Source: Candidatus Villigracilis affinis (GTDB lineage: Bacteria; Chloroflexota; Anaerolineae; Anaerolineales; Villigracilaceae). Taken from it: DNA of 64,000 nucleotides. The notes beneath the pieces are model-generated. The model was not told the origin of the DNA, ran no database searches, and was given only the letters and a program-made list of their open reading frames with translations. The position numbers and the translations under genes were made by a program. Below are positions 24,921-33,372 of this stretch, piece by piece (the first letter of the stretch is position 1; every line of letters starts with the position of its first letter). The DNA lies in contig JADKEA010000001.1 in the NCBI GenBank assembly GCA_016718275.1, forward strand, positions 124,001 to 188,000. Direction: 5' to 3'.

Positions 24921-27395
24921 TCACGCATCAACCTGCTGTTTCGGGCTCTTTGCAGGTGCTACTTCGGTGTGAAAAATGATCTTGTTCGCTTTTTCATCCA
25001 CATCGACCTGCACCATGGCGCCGTCTTTGAATTTACCACCGAGCAATTCCACCGAAAGCGGACTCTCGACATATTTCTGGATCGCACGGCGCAGCGGACG
25101 GGCACCGAAGGCGGGGTCGAAGCCTTCCTTGGCGAGCCAGCCGCGCGCGGCATCGGTCAACTCAACGGTGATGTTATGTTCGTTCAAGCGGTCCTGTACC
25201 TCTTTCATTTGCAGGACAACGATGCTTTCCATTTGTTCAAGCGAGAGCGGCGAGAACATGATGGTCTCATCCACGCGATTGAGGAATTCGGGGCGGAATG
25301 CGCCTTTGAGCGCCTTCTCGATCTTTTCATGCATGGCACGTTCATCGCCGTCCGATTTTTGGGTGAGGAAACCCAAAGTGCCGCCTTTTGTCACATATTC
25401 AGTGCCCAGGTTCGAGGTCATGATTAAGACCGTGTTGCGGAAATCTACAACTTTACCCTGACCATCCGTCAAACGGCCGTCATCCAAAATTTGGAGCAGG
25501 GCATTCCACACTTCAGGATGCGCCTTTTCGATTTCATCAAAGAGGACGACGCGATACGGACGCCTGCGGACTGCCTCTGTGAGTTGGCCGCCTTCTTCAT
25601 AACCGACATATCCGGGAGGCGCACCGAACAAACGGCTGACCGTATGCTGTTCGCGATATTCAGACATGTCGATGCGAACCAACGCTTCTTCATCATCGAA
25701 CATGAACCAGGCGAGGGCTTTTGCCAACTCGGTCTTCCCTACACCAGACGGGCCAATAAAGATAAATGAACCGATCGGGCGGGCGGGATCCTTCAGTCCG
25801 GAACGTGCGCGGCGAATGGCATCGGAGATGGCGTGAATGGCTTCGTCCTGACCGATGATACGTTCATGTAAACGCGCTTCCATGTGCAAAAGTTTTTCTG
25901 ATTCAGTTTCAAGCATTTGATTAACAGGAATGCCCGTCCACTGATGCACAACAGATGCGATGTCATCCACATCCACCACTTCATCGAGTTGATGATCGGC
26001 TTCCCATTTATCACGCTTGACCGTGTATTCCTGTTCGAGGCGCAGGCGCTCGGCTTTCTTTTGCGCGGCACGTTCGTAATCGCGTTCCAGACCAGCCTGC
26101 TCTTCTTCCGCGTGCAGACGATCCACTTCACCTTTCAAGGCTTTGAGATCGGGCGGCATGGAATACAAAGCAACACGCAATTTCGCGGCGGCTTCGTCCA
26201 TCAGATCAATGGCTTTATCGGGGAGGTGACGATCGGTCACGTAGCGATCAGCCAAACGGGCGGCGGCAGTGAGCGCCTCATCCGAAAAATGAATCTTGTG
26301 ATGCGCTTCATAACGGTCTCGCAAGCCATGCAGCATCTTGATCGTATCGTCTACACTTGGCTCGTCAACATAAATGGGAGCGAAGCGGCGTTCGAGCGCG
26401 GCATCTTTTTCGATATGTTTGTGGAATTCATCGAGCGTGGTCGCGCCGATGCATTGGAGTTCGCCGCGGGCCAGCGCAGGCTTGAGCATATTGCTCGCAT
26501 CCATCGCACCTTGAGCTGCTCCTGCTCCGACGACGGTATGCAACTCGTCGATCATCAAGATCACATCACCCTTCGCGCGCTGGACTTCATCCATCACAGC
26601 TTTAAGGCGTTCTTCGAATTCACCGCGGAAGCGTGAACCTGCGATCATCGCGCCAAGGTCAAGCGCAACGACTTTCTTGCCCGAAAGGATTTCAGGCACA
26701 TCGTTGCTGGCGATCTTCTGCGCGAGGCCTTCTGCGATGGCGGTCTTGCCCACGCCCGCTTCGCCGATCAAAACAGGGTTGTTCTTCGTGCGGCGGGACA
26801 AAATCTGGATGAGACGCAAGATCTCTTTATCGCGGCCAATGACCGGGTCCAGTTTGCCTTCGCGCGCCAGTTGGGTTAAGTCGCGTGAATATTTTTCCAG
26901 GGTTCGATAGCGAGTCTCCGCCTGCGGATCTGTAACGCGTTGTCCGCCGCGCAGGTCTTGAATGGCATCATACACACGGTCGCGAGTGAGACCGGCGCTT
27001 TCCAAAATGCGGGCAGCGGGAGTGTTGCGCTCGGTGAGAATGGCAAGGAAGATGTGCTCGGTGGAAATGTACTCATCTTTCAGACGATTCGCTTCTTCGT
27101 TGGCAAGGTCAATGATCCGCTTGACGCGAGGCGTGATAAATATCTGCCCCGCTCCGCCACCGAAGATATTCGCCTTCGGGCTGGCGCGCAGGGTGGCATC
27201 GAGTCGCTCAGTCAACGCCTCGGCGCTGACGTTCAATTTCTCAAGGATCTGGGGAATCACACCGCCTGGCTGCTCGATCAACGCCAGAAGAATGTGTTCT
27301 GTATCAATTTGGTTATGCCCGTAACGCTGAATGATCTCAGCTGCCCGCTGGGCGGCTTCCTGGGCTCTCTCTGTAAATCTGTCAAATCTCATCAT
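24921..27395 (-). CDS. clpC: ATP-dependent Clp protease ATP-binding subunit, ClpC type
   Basis: 824 residues. The N-domain double repeat (MMRFDRFTERAQEAAQRA, TEHILLALIEQPGG, TEHIFLAILTE) is followed by AAA+ module 1 (G-E-A-G-V-G-K-T near residue 210), a short middle region (L-E-R-D-Y-E-R-A-A-Q-K-K) and AAA+ module 2 (G-P-S-G-V-G-K-T near residue 548). Length and the short middle domain favour ClpC over ClpB. T-L-G-F after the second AAA+ core may be the ClpP-binding loop. It unfolds proteins for ClpP; no clpP is in the window. The 5' leader contains a terminator-like structure (27421-27470). No CIRCE element is visible. Confidence 0.9.
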   Translation of the reverse strand: MMRFDRFTERAQEAAQRAAEIIQRYGHNQIDTEHILLALIEQPGGVIPQILEKLNVSAEALTERLDATLRASPKANIFGGGAGQIFITPRVKRIIDLANEEANRLKDEYISTEHIFLAILTERNTPAARILESAGLTRDRVYDAIQDLRGGQRVTDPQAETRYRTLEKYSRDLTQLAREGKLDPVIGRDKEILRLIQILSRRTKNNPVLIGEAGVGKTAIAEGLAQKIASNDVPEILSGKKVVALDLGAMIAGSRFRGEFEERLKAVMDEVQRAKGDVILMIDELHTVVGAGAAQGAMDASNMLKPALARGELQCIGATTLDEFHKHIEKDAALERRFAPIYVDEPSVDDTIKMLHGLRDRYEAHHKIHFSDEALTAAARLADRYVTDRHLPDKAIDLMDEAAAKLRVALYSMPPDLKALKGEVDRLHAEEEQAGLERDYERAAQKKAERLRLEQEYTVKRDKWEADHQLDEVVDVDDIASVVHQWTGIPVNQMLETESEKLLHMEARLHERIIGQDEAIHAISDAIRRARSGLKDPARPIGSFIFIGPSGVGKTELAKALAWFMFDDEEALVRIDMSEYREQHTVSRLFGAPPGYVGYEEGGQLTEAVRRRPYRVVLFDEIEKAHPEVWNALLQILDDGRLTDGQGKVVDFRNTVLIMTSNLGTEYVTKGGTLGFLTQKSDGDERAMHEKIEKALKGAFRPEFLNRVDETIMFSPLSLEQMESIVVLQMKEVQDRLNEHNITVELTDAARGWLAKEGFDPAFGARPLRRAIQKYVESPLSVELLGGKFKDGAMVQVDVDEKANKIIFHTEVAPAKSPKQQVDA

Positions 27396-27420
27396 GGGAG
27401 TTGTTCCTTTTCTAGCAAAA

Positions 27421-27491
27421 AGACCCAGGGTCTCCCCGGTTGGGGATAATTTCGAAGGCCATCAGGGTCTACTGTGACAGAAGCGATTATA
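27421..27491 (-). promoter_or_regulatory. clpC promoter and 5' leader with terminator-like fold
   Basis: TATAAT (27486-27491) on the minus strand. In the predicted leader, AGACCC (27465-27470) can pair with GGGTCT (27421-27426), enclosing a CCCC-AACC-GGGG hairpin (27434-27445), and TTTTT follows. A second AGACCC (27428-27433) competes for the same GGGTCT. This resembles an attenuator; ATG is 26 bases further on. Confidence 0.45.
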
Positions 27492-27684
27492 ACAAAAGCC
27501 AGATTTGCAGGCTGTATACAGGGTGTAAGAGGTATGTTAGATTTTTCAGGATGTAGTCACTCCCATTTGTCTAAAACCTATTGTATAATTCCGACACTCC
27601 TTCCGGGGAAACATCCATTTTTAGAATATTTCTGGAATCTCCACCACCCAATAACAATCACATACAACCTAAAAGGCACCTGCT

Positions 27685-30414
27685 ATGGATAACCTTACTG
27701 GAAAACATATCGACCGATACGAAATCCTTGAACTTCTAGGCACGGGCGGTATGGCCATGGTTTATAAAGCATATGACCCCCGGCTCGAACGCGAAGTGGC
27801 GATCAAGATCATTCGTCGCAGCGCATTTCCGCCAGAGGTTTTAGATGACATGGTCAAGCGTTTTGAGCGCGAAGCCAAGTCACTGGCAAAATTGTCACAT
27901 GCAAACATTGTGAAGGTGCTGGATTATGGGGAATTCGAAGGTTCACCGTATCTGGTGATGGAATATTTCCCCGGCGGCACACTCAAAGAAAAAATGGGCG
28001 AACCTGTCGCATGGCAGGATGCGGCGCGCATCCTTTTGCCCGTTGCACGGGGTGTCGAATACGCCCACGACCGCGGCATCATCCATCGCGATATCAAGCC
28101 CGCGAACATCCTGATGAACGAAAAGGGCGACCCCACCCTGTCCGATTTTGGGATTGCCAAATTACTTCAAGGCGAATCAAAAAATAACCTGACCGCTTCA
28201 GGCGCAGCCGTCGGCACACCGGAGTACATGGCCCCGGAACAATGGACAGGCGAGACCAGCACAAAGACAGACATGTACTCCCTGGGGACCATTTTGTATG
28301 AAATGATCACCGGGCGTAGACCGTATGTGGCCGATACACCGGGCGCGGTTTTCCTCAAACAAGTCACCGAACCGCTGCCACTCCCGAGAAAATTCAACGC
28401 CAACCTGCCAGAGATGGTTGAACAGTTTTTGCTCAAGACCCTCGACAAAGACCCATCCAATCGTTACGAAGATTTTCGGGCCTTCATCAAAGAACTTGAA
28501 ACCTTGCTGGGTGACGATACGCTCAGCAACATGGAAAAGGTTGCCCCCAAAAATACGTTTGAAAAAGAACAATGGGAAAAGCCCACCACACAAAAAACGG
28601 ACCGTGAATCACCCCCAAAACAAGAAAACGCCCCTCGTAAAAAATTTCCAGTTTTTGCTGGGATTGGCGGAGGAGTGCTCCTTCTCCTGTTGATCGCATT
28701 CTTCGCACTTCGCAACAACCCGACATCTGATACCACACCGACAGAAACCTCCGCCCCGTCAGCGGATTCGACCGCCACTGCAACCACAGTTTCTGTTTCC
28801 AACACAGAACCCACCGCTGGCCCGCAAAAACTCGACATCGGTTCCGTCATCATTTCCGAAACAGATGGCATGAACCTGCTCTACGTCCCAGCAGGCGAAT
28901 TTACAATGGGCAACTACGCCGATGACGCCGTGCTCGACTGCGAAAAATCCAAATCGGAAGCGCTCAATGAATACAATTGTTCGCGCGAACTATTCCTTGA
29001 TGAGGAACCGCCCGCCCCGGTGAATCTCGATGCGTTTTGGATCGATGAAACCGAAGTGACCAATGAAATGTACGCGGAATGTGTCGCCGAAGGTGTCTGT
29101 GCCCAACCGACAGATATCAGTTCCTCCACCAACGCCAGTTACTACAACAACCCTGCCTTCAAGGATTTCCCGGTCGTCTATGTGGACTGGAACATGGCGA
29201 AAACCTATTGTGAATGGGCCGGGCGCAGGCTCCCCACCGAAGCCGAGTGGGAAAAGGCCGCGCGCGGCACAGATGGCCGCGTATATCCCTGGGGTTTTGA
29301 ACCTCCCAACAGCAACCTGCTAAGCTACAGCGAAGGCGTCTACATTCGTGATACTGCCGAAGTTGCCGAAAGCCTCGATGGCCGAAGTTTTTACGGCGCT
29401 TACGACATGGCAGGCAACGTCTGGGAGTGGGTGAACAGCGCTTACGAAAAATATCCCTACGACGCCACCGATGGCCGCGAAGAATTCAAAGCCGTAGACG
29501 AACCACGTGTAATGCGCGGGGGATCGTGGCGCACCAACAATAGCGAAGTCCGCTCCGCCAACCGTTCCGGCGACTTACCCACAGCTTCCTATTTTAGTGT
29601 GGGAATTCGCTGTGCCCGCAGCGAACAACCCGGTGACGCCCTCATTCCGCCCACGCCTGTTCCAACCGAAATCGGCAAGCGGAATACCGAAAATTACGGA
29701 ATCGGCGACACCATGACCAGCGAAGACGGGGCCACACTCGTGTATGTACCAGCAGGTGAATTCATCATGGGCAGTGACGATGGCAAAGCCGACGAAAAGC
29801 CCGTCCACAAAGTGTATCTTGATGCCTTCTGGATCGGCGAAACCGAAGTAACCAACAAACGCTATGAAGCCTGTGTCAATCAAGGCACATGCTCGCCGCC
29901 AGCTTCATTTTCATCCTACAATCAAAAAGGATATTACGGTTATCCACAATTCATTAATTACCCCGTCCTCTACGTAAGCTGGGACCAGGCAAAGACCTAT
30001 TGCACCTGGGCAGGCGGAAGACTCCCCACCGAAGCCGAATGGGAAAAAGCCGCCCGCGGAACGGAAGGCCAGACCTATCCGTGGGGCAATGCCACACCCA
30101 ACAACAATCTATTGAACTACAACTCAGATATCTTCGACACAAGCGAGGTCAAGAAATATCCCGATGGTCAAAGCATCTACGGCGCGTATGACATGGCTGG
30201 CAACGTCTGGGAATGGGTCAGCAGTATCTACAGACCATATCCCTACAACAGCCTCGATGGCCGCGAAGATATGACCCTTGAAGATTTTCGCGTTCTGCGC
30301 GGAGGATCATGGCTCGTCAGCGACGCGGACGTGCGCACCTCCAATCGTTACTTCCTCGACCAAAAGACCACCTTCAACAACCTGATCGGTTTCCGCTGCG
30401 CCCGTTCGGAATAA
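27685..30414 (+). CDS. transmembrane Ser/Thr protein kinase with two extracellular FGE-like domains
   Basis: 909 residues. Residues 10-275 are a Hanks-type kinase: G-T-G-G-M-A-M-V-Y glycine loop, Lys in V-A-I-K-I-I, H-R-D-I-K-P-A-N near 133, D-F-G near 155. After a charged linker comes one membrane helix (about 322-342), a Thr/Ser-rich spacer, and two tandem formylglycine-generating-enzyme/sulfatase-modifying-factor folds (about 390-650 and 675-905), each with Y-V-P-A-G-E-F-x-M-G, R-L-P-T-E-A-E-W-E-K-A-A-R-G and R-G-G-S-W. Neither copy has the Cys pair that follows R-G-G-S in catalytic FGE, so they are probably sensing or binding domains. A TATAAT lies at 27584-27589. The stretch 27396-27684 otherwise holds only divergent promoters. 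Confidence 0.92.
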   Translation: MDNLTGKHIDRYEILELLGTGGMAMVYKAYDPRLEREVAIKIIRRSAFPPEVLDDMVKRFEREAKSLAKLSHANIVKVLDYGEFEGSPYLVMEYFPGGTLKEKMGEPVAWQDAARILLPVARGVEYAHDRGIIHRDIKPANILMNEKGDPTLSDFGIAKLLQGESKNNLTASGAAVGTPEYMAPEQWTGETSTKTDMYSLGTILYEMITGRRPYVADTPGAVFLKQVTEPLPLPRKFNANLPEMVEQFLLKTLDKDPSNRYEDFRAFIKELETLLGDDTLSNMEKVAPKNTFEKEQWEKPTTQKTDRESPPKQENAPRKKFPVFAGIGGGVLLLLLIAFFALRNNPTSDTTPTETSAPSADSTATATTVSVSNTEPTAGPQKLDIGSVIISETDGMNLLYVPAGEFTMGNYADDAVLDCEKSKSEALNEYNCSRELFLDEEPPAPVNLDAFWIDETEVTNEMYAECVAEGVCAQPTDISSSTNASYYNNPAFKDFPVVYVDWNMAKTYCEWAGRRLPTEAEWEKAARGTDGRVYPWGFEPPNSNLLSYSEGVYIRDTAEVAESLDGRSFYGAYDMAGNVWEWVNSAYEKYPYDATDGREEFKAVDEPRVMRGGSWRTNNSEVRSANRSGDLPTASYFSVGIRCARSEQPGDALIPPTPVPTEIGKRNTENYGIGDTMTSEDGATLVYVPAGEFIMGSDDGKADEKPVHKVYLDAFWIGETEVTNKRYEACVNQGTCSPPASFSSYNQKGYYGYPQFINYPVLYVSWDQAKTYCTWAGGRLPTEAEWEKAARGTEGQTYPWGNATPNNNLLNYNSDIFDTSEVKKYPDGQSIYGAYDMAGNVWEWVSSIYRPYPYNSLDGREDMTLEDFRVLRGGSWLVSDADVRTSNRYFLDQKTTFNNLIGFRCARSE

Positions 30415-30440
30415 ATAGTCCGCTGTGTGCAAGATAAATC

Positions 30441-30470
30441 AAGCCCTCCGAGGTTACTCGGAGGGCTTTT
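30441..30470. terminator. bidirectional terminator
   Basis: AAGCCCTCCGAG (30441-30452), GTTA loop, CTCGGAGGGCTT (30457-30468), TT. Serves the kinase gene and, on the other strand, the MFS gene ending at 30532. Confidence 0.88.
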
Positions 30471-30531
30471 GTATCGGAATTCATTTTTAAAATATTGTCA
30501 AAATCCTGGAGGGTTTAATCCAATCGGTCCC

Positions 30532-31794
30532 TTACCGCACTGCCTCCACCACAACCGCCTTATTCTGCGCGGACCGTCCTGCCAGATACGCCAGAATCGT
30601 ACCGATCACAAAAAGGGTGATATTCAAAAGGAAGGGCAAATCCTTGTCAAGCGTGGAAAGCGTACCGGCGATCCAGCCGAAGGGAGATGTAAGCAAAATG
30701 ATCCCCACAGACAAAATGGATAAAATGCGCGCGCGCTCCTTCGCATCCACGGTCAATACGATCATCTGATCGATCAACGGGCTGACCGCCGCCACACTGC
30801 ACGCCTCAAGAAAGACACTGAAGATCAGAAAGCCATATCCGCCGCTCGGCGCATTGACCAGCACCACCTGGCTGGCCACATATCCCAGGAAGCCAACCGT
30901 CATCGGCAGTTTAAAATGCATCCTGCCGATGACAGGCATCACCGTGAAATAAAAGACCAGCATGATGGCAGACTTTACAAAGGGGAATATCGCCAAATTC
31001 TGGGTTGCGATCTGCAATTTCTCGGTCACCAGAATCGACCAAAAACTTCCGTTGATCAATGACGTAATACTCATCACCAGCATGATCCCCGCCGTAAACA
31101 GGGTTTGCGGCGCACGCATCAGGTCACGCAAAACGCCCTTATATTCACTAAAGACATGCAGCACACTTTGATCCTTCGTTTCCTGCAAGCGGATCTTTCC
31201 GTGCGCCGTTTCCTCCGTCCACTGGTAGGTCAGCACAGCCTTCAACGTGAACATCACAGCCGCAAAAACGTACAAACCGCGCATGGTCGGCACGAACGAG
31301 AACACCCCGATCAACACACCCGTCAAAGGCGCAATGAAACCGACAAATAAATTGGCGATATAGATCCAGGTGTAGATATCAACCAGTTGGTCCTGATCGG
31401 CATCCTCAACCAGCAGGCAGCTCCATGAAGTATGCGAGATCCGCCAGATGCTGTTGATCACCCCTGCGATCAGAAAGTACCAGAAATTTTGCGCCACAGC
31501 GGAAATAAGCGCGGGAATACTCCACGACAAAATATCGGAGATCAAAGTTGTGAGTCGGCGCCCGATCTTGTCGGTCACCACGCCGCTGATCAACGCCAGA
31601 AAAATCTGAAAGACCCAGCTGATGCTTACGATCAACCCGATCTGTTTTTCAGACATACCGAGCGCGATCATATAGATCGAAACATACGGGGCATACAAAT
31701 TAAACGGAATCCCCCATAACGGCTCAAAATAAACACAGCCACGCGGGTTTCCGCGCAGGCTTCTCAACGTGGCAAACAAGGAATGATTTTTCAA
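30532..31794 (-). CDS. MFS transporter
   Basis: 420 residues with about 11-12 transmembrane helices. The signature loop between helices 2 and 3 reads G-V-V-T-D-K-I-G-R-R, the classic MFS pattern. The start codon is TTG at 31794 (encoding MKNHSLFATL), supported by SD GGAG eight bases upstream; the first in-frame ATG would remove two helices. Substrate unknown. It shares a divergent intergenic region with the GNAT gene. Confidence 0.85.
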   Translation of the reverse strand: MKNHSLFATLRSLRGNPRGCVYFEPLWGIPFNLYAPYVSIYMIALGMSEKQIGLIVSISWVFQIFLALISGVVTDKIGRRLTTLISDILSWSIPALISAVAQNFWYFLIAGVINSIWRISHTSWSCLLVEDADQDQLVDIYTWIYIANLFVGFIAPLTGVLIGVFSFVPTMRGLYVFAAVMFTLKAVLTYQWTEETAHGKIRLQETKDQSVLHVFSEYKGVLRDLMRAPQTLFTAGIMLVMSITSLINGSFWSILVTEKLQIATQNLAIFPFVKSAIMLVFYFTVMPVIGRMHFKLPMTVGFLGYVASQVVLVNAPSGGYGFLIFSVFLEACSVAAVSPLIDQMIVLTVDAKERARILSILSVGIILLTSPFGWIAGTLSTLDKDLPFLLNITLFVIGTILAYLAGRSAQNKAVVVEAVR

Positions 31795-31829
31795 AGGATG
31801 GGCTCCAGTTCACAAAATTCTTGCTGGCG

Positions 31830-31863
31830 ATTATAAGCCCGCCAACGAACAACAAGATATAAT
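31830..31863. promoter_or_regulatory. divergent promoter region
   Basis: Plus strand TATAAT (31858-31863) stands six bases before ATG 31870, implying a leaderless GNAT transcript. Minus strand TATAAT (31830-31835) stands 35 bases before the TTG start of the MFS gene. No good -35 boxes are seen. Confidence 0.55.
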
Positions 31864-31869
31864 ATCAAA

Positions 31870-32889
31870 ATGTCCTCCATTACCATTCCCGCGCGCGCAG
31901 AGGCTGATGGACATCCCAGCCTGCGCCCTCTCAATATCCTGCGAGACCTTCCCGCAGTGGCCGACCTGATCGAAACATGCTTCTCCAGCACAATGGATAA
32001 CGAAGGCCGTCGTTACGTGCAGGATATGCGCCGTGCTGGTAAAGACAACTCCTTCATCAAATGGGCCAACCGCGCCATCGAAACCACGTCCCTGCCGTTG
32101 AGCGGCTATGTTTGGGAGGAAAGCGGAAAAGTTGTTGGCAACGCCAGCCTTGTCCCATTCAAGCACAATAAACAACGCATTTACCTCATCGCAAACGTCG
32201 CTGTCCATCCCGATTTTCGCCGCCGCGGTATCGCCCGTGCCCTCACCCAGCGCGCCCTGCAGCACGCCCGCGAAAAGGACGTCAAAAACATCTGGCTCCA
32301 TGTCCGCGATGACAACCCCGGCGCGATCGAACTCTACGCCCAACTGGGATTTGCAGAACGCGCGCGGCGCACCTCATGGCTGGCCAGCACCGATTCTCAT
32401 GCGACTCCCCTGCAAACGAACTTCAACATCACAAAGAGGAATCCCCGCGACTGGCAGACTCAACGCGACTGGCTCGCACGCCTCTATCCCGACCTGTTGG
32501 CCTGGCACCGCAATTGGTCATTCTCTCCCCTTCGGCCGGGTCTTTGGAATTGGCTTTATCTCATGTTCATAGACATGAATGTTCGTCAATGGGCGGCAAT
32601 GAAAAAAGACCCCTCTTCTTCAGAATCCCCGCAAAATCAACCTGCTGAAACCCTCGAAGCCACACTCGCCTGGATGCCCCAAGGCCACGGTGAAGCCCTT
32701 TTCGCGGCGATCGGCGAAAGGTCCGACCCCGATGCGTTGACCGCCCTACTGCTCGAAGCAAGGCGCGAGCTTTATTATTCCCATCCAAACATCATCCTCG
32801 AATTTCCATCCAGTGAATTCGACAATGCCATTCAGGCCGCGGGTTTCAAACCCCAGCGCACCCTGATCTGGATGCAGGCAACCTTGTAA
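31870..32889 (+). CDS. GNAT-family N-acetyltransferase
   Basis: 339 residues, about twice a single GNAT domain. The N-terminal domain (residues about 20-175) has the acetyl-CoA motif V-H-P-D-F-R-R-R-G-I-A-R-A-L near residue 115, then N-P-G-A-I-E-L-Y-A-Q-L-G-F. The C-terminal half (from about 190) is a second, degenerate GNAT-like or unrelated domain without a CoA motif. The start is leaderless: six bases between TATAAT and ATG. Acceptor unknown. Confidence 0.88.
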   Translation: MSSITIPARAEADGHPSLRPLNILRDLPAVADLIETCFSSTMDNEGRRYVQDMRRAGKDNSFIKWANRAIETTSLPLSGYVWEESGKVVGNASLVPFKHNKQRIYLIANVAVHPDFRRRGIARALTQRALQHAREKDVKNIWLHVRDDNPGAIELYAQLGFAERARRTSWLASTDSHATPLQTNFNITKRNPRDWQTQRDWLARLYPDLLAWHRNWSFSPLRPGLWNWLYLMFIDMNVRQWAAMKKDPSSSESPQNQPAETLEATLAWMPQGHGEALFAAIGERSDPDALTALLLEARRELYYSHPNIILEFPSSEFDNAIQAAGFKPQRTLIWMQATL

Positions 32890-32923
32890 CTCGTTTTGCG
32901 TATTTACAAACAAAGGAGTTCAA

Positions 32924-33298
32924 ATGACTAAATTCTTTTTTCGCTGGGCGATCAACGCGGTCGCTTTGTATGTTGCAGTACTGGTCGTGCCGGGCATCGA
33001 CCTTCGCGGCTCATGGACAGACGTCCTGTGGCTTGCGCTCATCATCGGCTTGCTGAACGCGCTGGTGCGGCCATTGTTGAAGTTCCTCACCTGCCCGCTC
33101 ATCATCCTCACTCTGGGCCTGTTCACCATCGTCATTAATACGATCATGCTTCTGCTCACCAGCAGGATCGCGCAAGGCTTTGGCATCGGCCTCAGCGTAG
33201 ACGGTTTCTGGACCGCCGTGCTCGGCAGTCTGGTCATCAGCATCGTCAGCATCGTGATGAGTGTCATCTTCCGCGATGAATTGAAGGGAAAGTCGTAA
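32924..33298 (+). CDS. phage-holin-4-2-like small membrane protein
   Basis: 124 residues with four hydrophobic helices and the pattern A-L-V-R-P-L-L-K-F-L-T-C-P-L-I-I-L-T-L-G near residue 45, characteristic of the PF04020 family (named after phage holins but widespread in bacterial chromosomes). SD AAGGAG is upstream. There are no phage genes around, so a lysis role is not supported. Probably a housekeeping membrane protein of unknown role. Confidence 0.88.
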   Translation: MTKFFFRWAINAVALYVAVLVVPGIDLRGSWTDVLWLALIIGLLNALVRPLLKFLTCPLIILTLGLFTIVINTIMLLLTSRIAQGFGIGLSVDGFWTAVLGSLVISIVSIVMSVIFRDELKGKS

Positions 33299-33313
33299 GA
33301 AAGAGAAAAGAAG

Positions 33314-33345
33314 AAAGAGGTTTGGCGCAAATGCCAAACCTCTTT
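33314..33345. terminator. bidirectional terminator between convergent genes
   Basis: AAAGAGGTTTGGC (33314-33326) and GCCAAACCTCTTT (33333-33345), six-base loop, with T-rich flanks on both strands. Confidence 0.88.
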
Positions 33346-33372
33346 TTGATTCCAGCCCGAAGTGCGACGTAC

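Noticed and set aside
27474..27692. 72-aa open frame on the plus strand
   Set aside because: Covers the divergent promoter region and overlaps the start of the kinase gene; no SD and no recognisable protein pattern.
32924..33298. Prophage remnant suggested by the holin-family name
   Set aside because: The PF04020 family is common in ordinary chromosomes and no phage structural, integrase or lysis genes are around.
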